From Burkholderiales bacterium (GTDB lineage: Bacteria > Pseudomonadota > Gammaproteobacteria > Burkholderiales > Burkholderiaceae_C), in contig JACPUE010000014.1 of NCBI GenBank assembly GCA_016192425.1, positions 1 through 64,000 of the forward strand: DNA of 64,000 nt, written 5' to 3'. The notes under the pieces are model-generated. The model searched no databases. It was given only the letters and a program-made list of their open reading frames with translations, and was not told where the DNA came from. Both the position numbers and the translations under genes were made by a program. Shown here one piece after another: positions 62,066 to 64,000 of this stretch (position 1 is its first letter; every line of letters begins with the position of its first letter).

Positions 62066-64000
62066 ATGCCACACCTGCGTGACGGGCAGGCGGCCCCTGC
62101 CGCCATCTTCCGTGCCGACTACCAGGCGCCCGCCTGGTGGATCGACAGCGTGGAACTCATCTTCGACCTGGACCCGGCCAAGACCCGCGTGCTCAACCGC
62201 ATGCGCGTGCGCCGCAACGCTGCCGTGCCCGCGCAGCCCCTGCGCCTGGACGGCGAGGACCTGAACCTGGCCCGTGTGCTGGTGGGTGGTGCAGGCACCA
62301 GCTTCAAGATGGAAGGCCAGCAGCTTGTGCTGGAAAACCTTCCCGAAGGCACCGAGCCGGTGGAGCTGGAGATCTTCACCACCTGCGCCCCCGAGAAGAA
62401 CACCCAGCTCTCGGGCCTGTACGTGAGCCAGGGCGCCTTCTTCACGCAGTGCGAGGCCGAGGGCTTCCGCCGCATCACCTACTTCCTGGACCGGCCCGAC
62501 GTCATGGCCAGCTTCACCGTGCTGCTGCGCGCCGACAAGGCCGCGTACCCGGTGCTGCTGTCCAACGGCAACCTGGTCGAGCAGGGCGAGCTGGACGGCG
62601 GGCGCCACTTCGCCAAATGGGTTGATCCGCACAAGAAGCCCTGCTACCTGTTCGCCCTGGTGGCGGGCACGCTGGTGGCGCGCCAGCAGCGCATCCTCTC
62701 GCGTTCGGGCCAGGAGCATTTGCTGGAGGTGTATGTGCGCCCCGGCGACCTGGGCAAGACCGAACACGCCATGAACTCGCTCATGGCCAGCGTGGCATGG
62801 GACGAGGCGCGCTTTGGCCTGCCGCTGGATCTGGAGCGCTTCATGATCGTCGCCACCAGCGACTTCAACATGGGCGCGATGGAGAACAAGGGCCTCAACA
62901 TCTTCAACACCAAGTACGTGCTGGCCAGCGAAGCCACAGCCACCGATGCCGACTTCGCCCACATCGAAAGCGTGGTGGGGCACGAGTACTTCCACAACTG
63001 GACGGGCAACCGCGTCACCTGCCGCGACTGGTTCCAGCTCAGCCTGAAGGAGGGCCTCACCGTCTTCCGCGACCAGGAATTCAGCATGGATCTGGCGGGC
63101 TCCCCTTCAGCGCGCGCCGTCAAGCGCATCGAGGACGTGCGCGTGCTGCGCACCGCGCAGTTCCCCGAAGACGCCGGCCCCATGGCCCACCCGGTACGGC
63201 CCGACAGCTACATCGAGATCAACAACTTCTACACCGTCACCATCTACGAAAAGGGTGCCGAGGTGGTGCGCATGCAGCACAACCTGGTGGGCCGTGAGGG
63301 CTTCGCGCGGGGCATGAAGCTCTACTTCGAGCGCCACGACGGCCAGGCCGTGACCTGTGACGATTTCGCCCAGGCCATTGCAGACGCCAACCCTGGGTCT
63401 GAGCTGGCCCAGCGGCTGGAGCAGTTCAAGCGCTGGTACAGCCAGGCCGGCACGCCGCATGTGCGCGCCACGGGCCAGTACGATGCCGCAGAGCGCCGCT
63501 ACACCCTCACCCTCACGCAAAGCTGCGCGCCCACGCCGGGCCAGCCCAGCAAGGCGCCCTTCGTCATCCCGGTGGAGCTGGGCCTGCTTACGCAGGAGGG
63601 CCAGGCCCTGCCCCTGCAACTCGACGGCGAAGCCGCCCCCGGCGCCACCACGCGCACCGTGGTGCTGGCCGATGAGAGCCTGCAGCTCACCTTCGTGAAT
63701 GTGGACAGCGCCCCCGTGCCCTCGCTGCTGCGGGCTTTTAGCGCCCCGGTGGTGCTGGACTGCGACTACAGCGATGCCGCGCTGCTGACCCTGCTGGCAC
63801 ACGACAGCGACGCCTTCAACCGCTGGGAAGCAGGCCAACGCCTGGCACTGCGCATTGCTATCAAAACAATAGCTGATAGCGCAATACAGACGGGCGCCGA
63901 AGGCCAAATTGATCAAAACATTCTGCCCGACAACTTCGTTCAGGCCATGCGCGGCGTGCTGCGCCACCCTGGGCTGGATGCCGCGTTCAAGGAGCTGGCG
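62066..64000 (+). CDS. pepN: aminopeptidase N (M1 family), 3' end outside window
   Basis: 645 codons visible, open at the window edge; full-length PepN is about 870-900 aa. The start at 62066 is 11 bp after prfB. Zinc-protease motifs are GAMEN (residues 270-274) and HEYFH (306-310), with the third zinc Glu in the following LKEGLTVFRDQEF. It removes N-terminal residues from peptides in the cytoplasm. Near residue 598 a full family 1 repeat is read in frame (IAIKTIAD), in a region between the catalytic and C-terminal domains. Confidence 0.95.
   Translation, partial: MPHLRDGQAAPAAIFRADYQAPAWWIDSVELIFDLDPAKTRVLNRMRVRRNAAVPAQPLRLDGEDLNLARVLVGGAGTSFKMEGQQLVLENLPEGTEPVELEIFTTCAPEKNTQLSGLYVSQGAFFTQCEAEGFRRITYFLDRPDVMASFTVLLRADKAAYPVLLSNGNLVEQGELDGGRHFAKWVDPHKKPCYLFALVAGTLVARQQRILSRSGQEHLLEVYVRPGDLGKTEHAMNSLMASVAWDEARFGLPLDLERFMIVATSDFNMGAMENKGLNIFNTKYVLASEATATDADFAHIESVVGHEYFHNWTGNRVTCRDWFQLSLKEGLTVFRDQEFSMDLAGSPSARAVKRIEDVRVLRTAQFPEDAGPMAHPVRPDSYIEINNFYTVTIYEKGAEVVRMQHNLVGREGFARGMKLYFERHDGQAVTCDDFAQAIADANPGSELAQRLEQFKRWYSQAGTPHVRATGQYDAAERRYTLTLTQSCAPTPGQPSKAPFVIPVELGLLTQEGQALPLQLDGEAAPGATTRTVVLADESLQLTFVNVDSAPVPSLLRAFSAPVVLDCDYSDAALLTLLAHDSDAFNRWEAGQRLALRIAIKTIADSAIQTGAEGQIDQNILPDNFVQAMRGVLRHPGLDAAFKELA
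63857..63919. repeat. dispersed repeat family 1, copy inside pepN
   Basis: 63 bp from GCTATCAAAACAATAGCTGA to GGCCAAATTGATCAAAAC. Same orientation and reading frame as the gspD copy, encoding residues 598-618. Confidence 0.8.

Overview
The window is a GC-rich, gene-dense chromosomal segment that most likely comes from a betaproteobacterium of the order Burkholderiales, probably family Comamonadaceae (Acidovorax-like). This placement is an inference. It rests on high GC, housekeeping neighbourhoods of proteobacterial type (dnaX-ybaB-recR; gloB/methyltransferase/rnhA with mltD), a class I PHA synthase, and families of short dispersed repeats that fill the gaps between genes. No plasmid or phage backbone, tRNA gene or CRISPR array was seen.

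Layout. 0-6 kb: end of a TonB-type gene, aroE, mtgA and a low-molecular-weight phosphatase; a zeta-toxin-like gene with a small partner on the minus strand; plsC- and cdsA-like phospholipid genes; ruvC. 6.2-10.3 kb: an orphan periplasmic binding protein, a small membrane protein, a radical SAM/SPASM enzyme and a small protein ending in 27 consecutive asparagines. This is the strongest candidate for an undescribed (RiPP-like) system. 10.4-20.2 kb: a type II secretion cluster with gspC reversed, then gspGHIJKLMN, gspD and gspE; gspF is absent. 20.2-20.9 kb: a gene-free, roughly 640-bp imperfect palindrome. 20.9-22.8 kb: hisF and a galE whose gatekeeper residue is Cys. 23.0-35.5 kb: a complete, translationally coupled pelABCDEFG operon for the cationic exopolysaccharide Pel, with a c-di-GMP receptor (PelD). 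It is followed by a 267-bp MITE with perfect 30-bp terminal inverted repeats.

35.9-38.6 kb: a PilJ/NarX-type sensor-domain protein divergent from moaA-mobA, with a perfect FNR-type box between them. 38.7-42.2 kb: an AMP-forming CoA-ligase-like gene divergent from phaC. 42.2-47.8 kb (minus): a tight methyltransferase-rnhA-efflux adaptor-RND pump unit whose first start codon shares a CATG with the divergent gloB-mltD pair. 50-52 kb: DUF3096, an NMT1-like binding protein and a MAPEG protein. 52-55.3 kb (minus): dnaX-ybaB-recR. The 4.5S RNA gene lies divergent from dnaX, followed by an L,D-transpeptidase. 57.3-64 kb: plsY, ybaK and an aldo/keto reductase on the minus strand; an alpha/beta hydrolase, prfB with its programmed +1 frameshift, and the start of pepN on the plus strand.

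Two repeat families dominate the spacers. Family 1 (about 50-66 bp, core GCTATCAAAA-ATAGCTG) has ten recognisable copies. Four lie in frame inside genes (aroE, gspD, dnaX, pepN), and the gspD signal peptide is largely built from one. Family 2 (about 100-180 bp) has five copies; four begin within nine bases of a stop codon, and two end in an ATG-GAT-AAC-stop mini-ORF one base before the next start codon.
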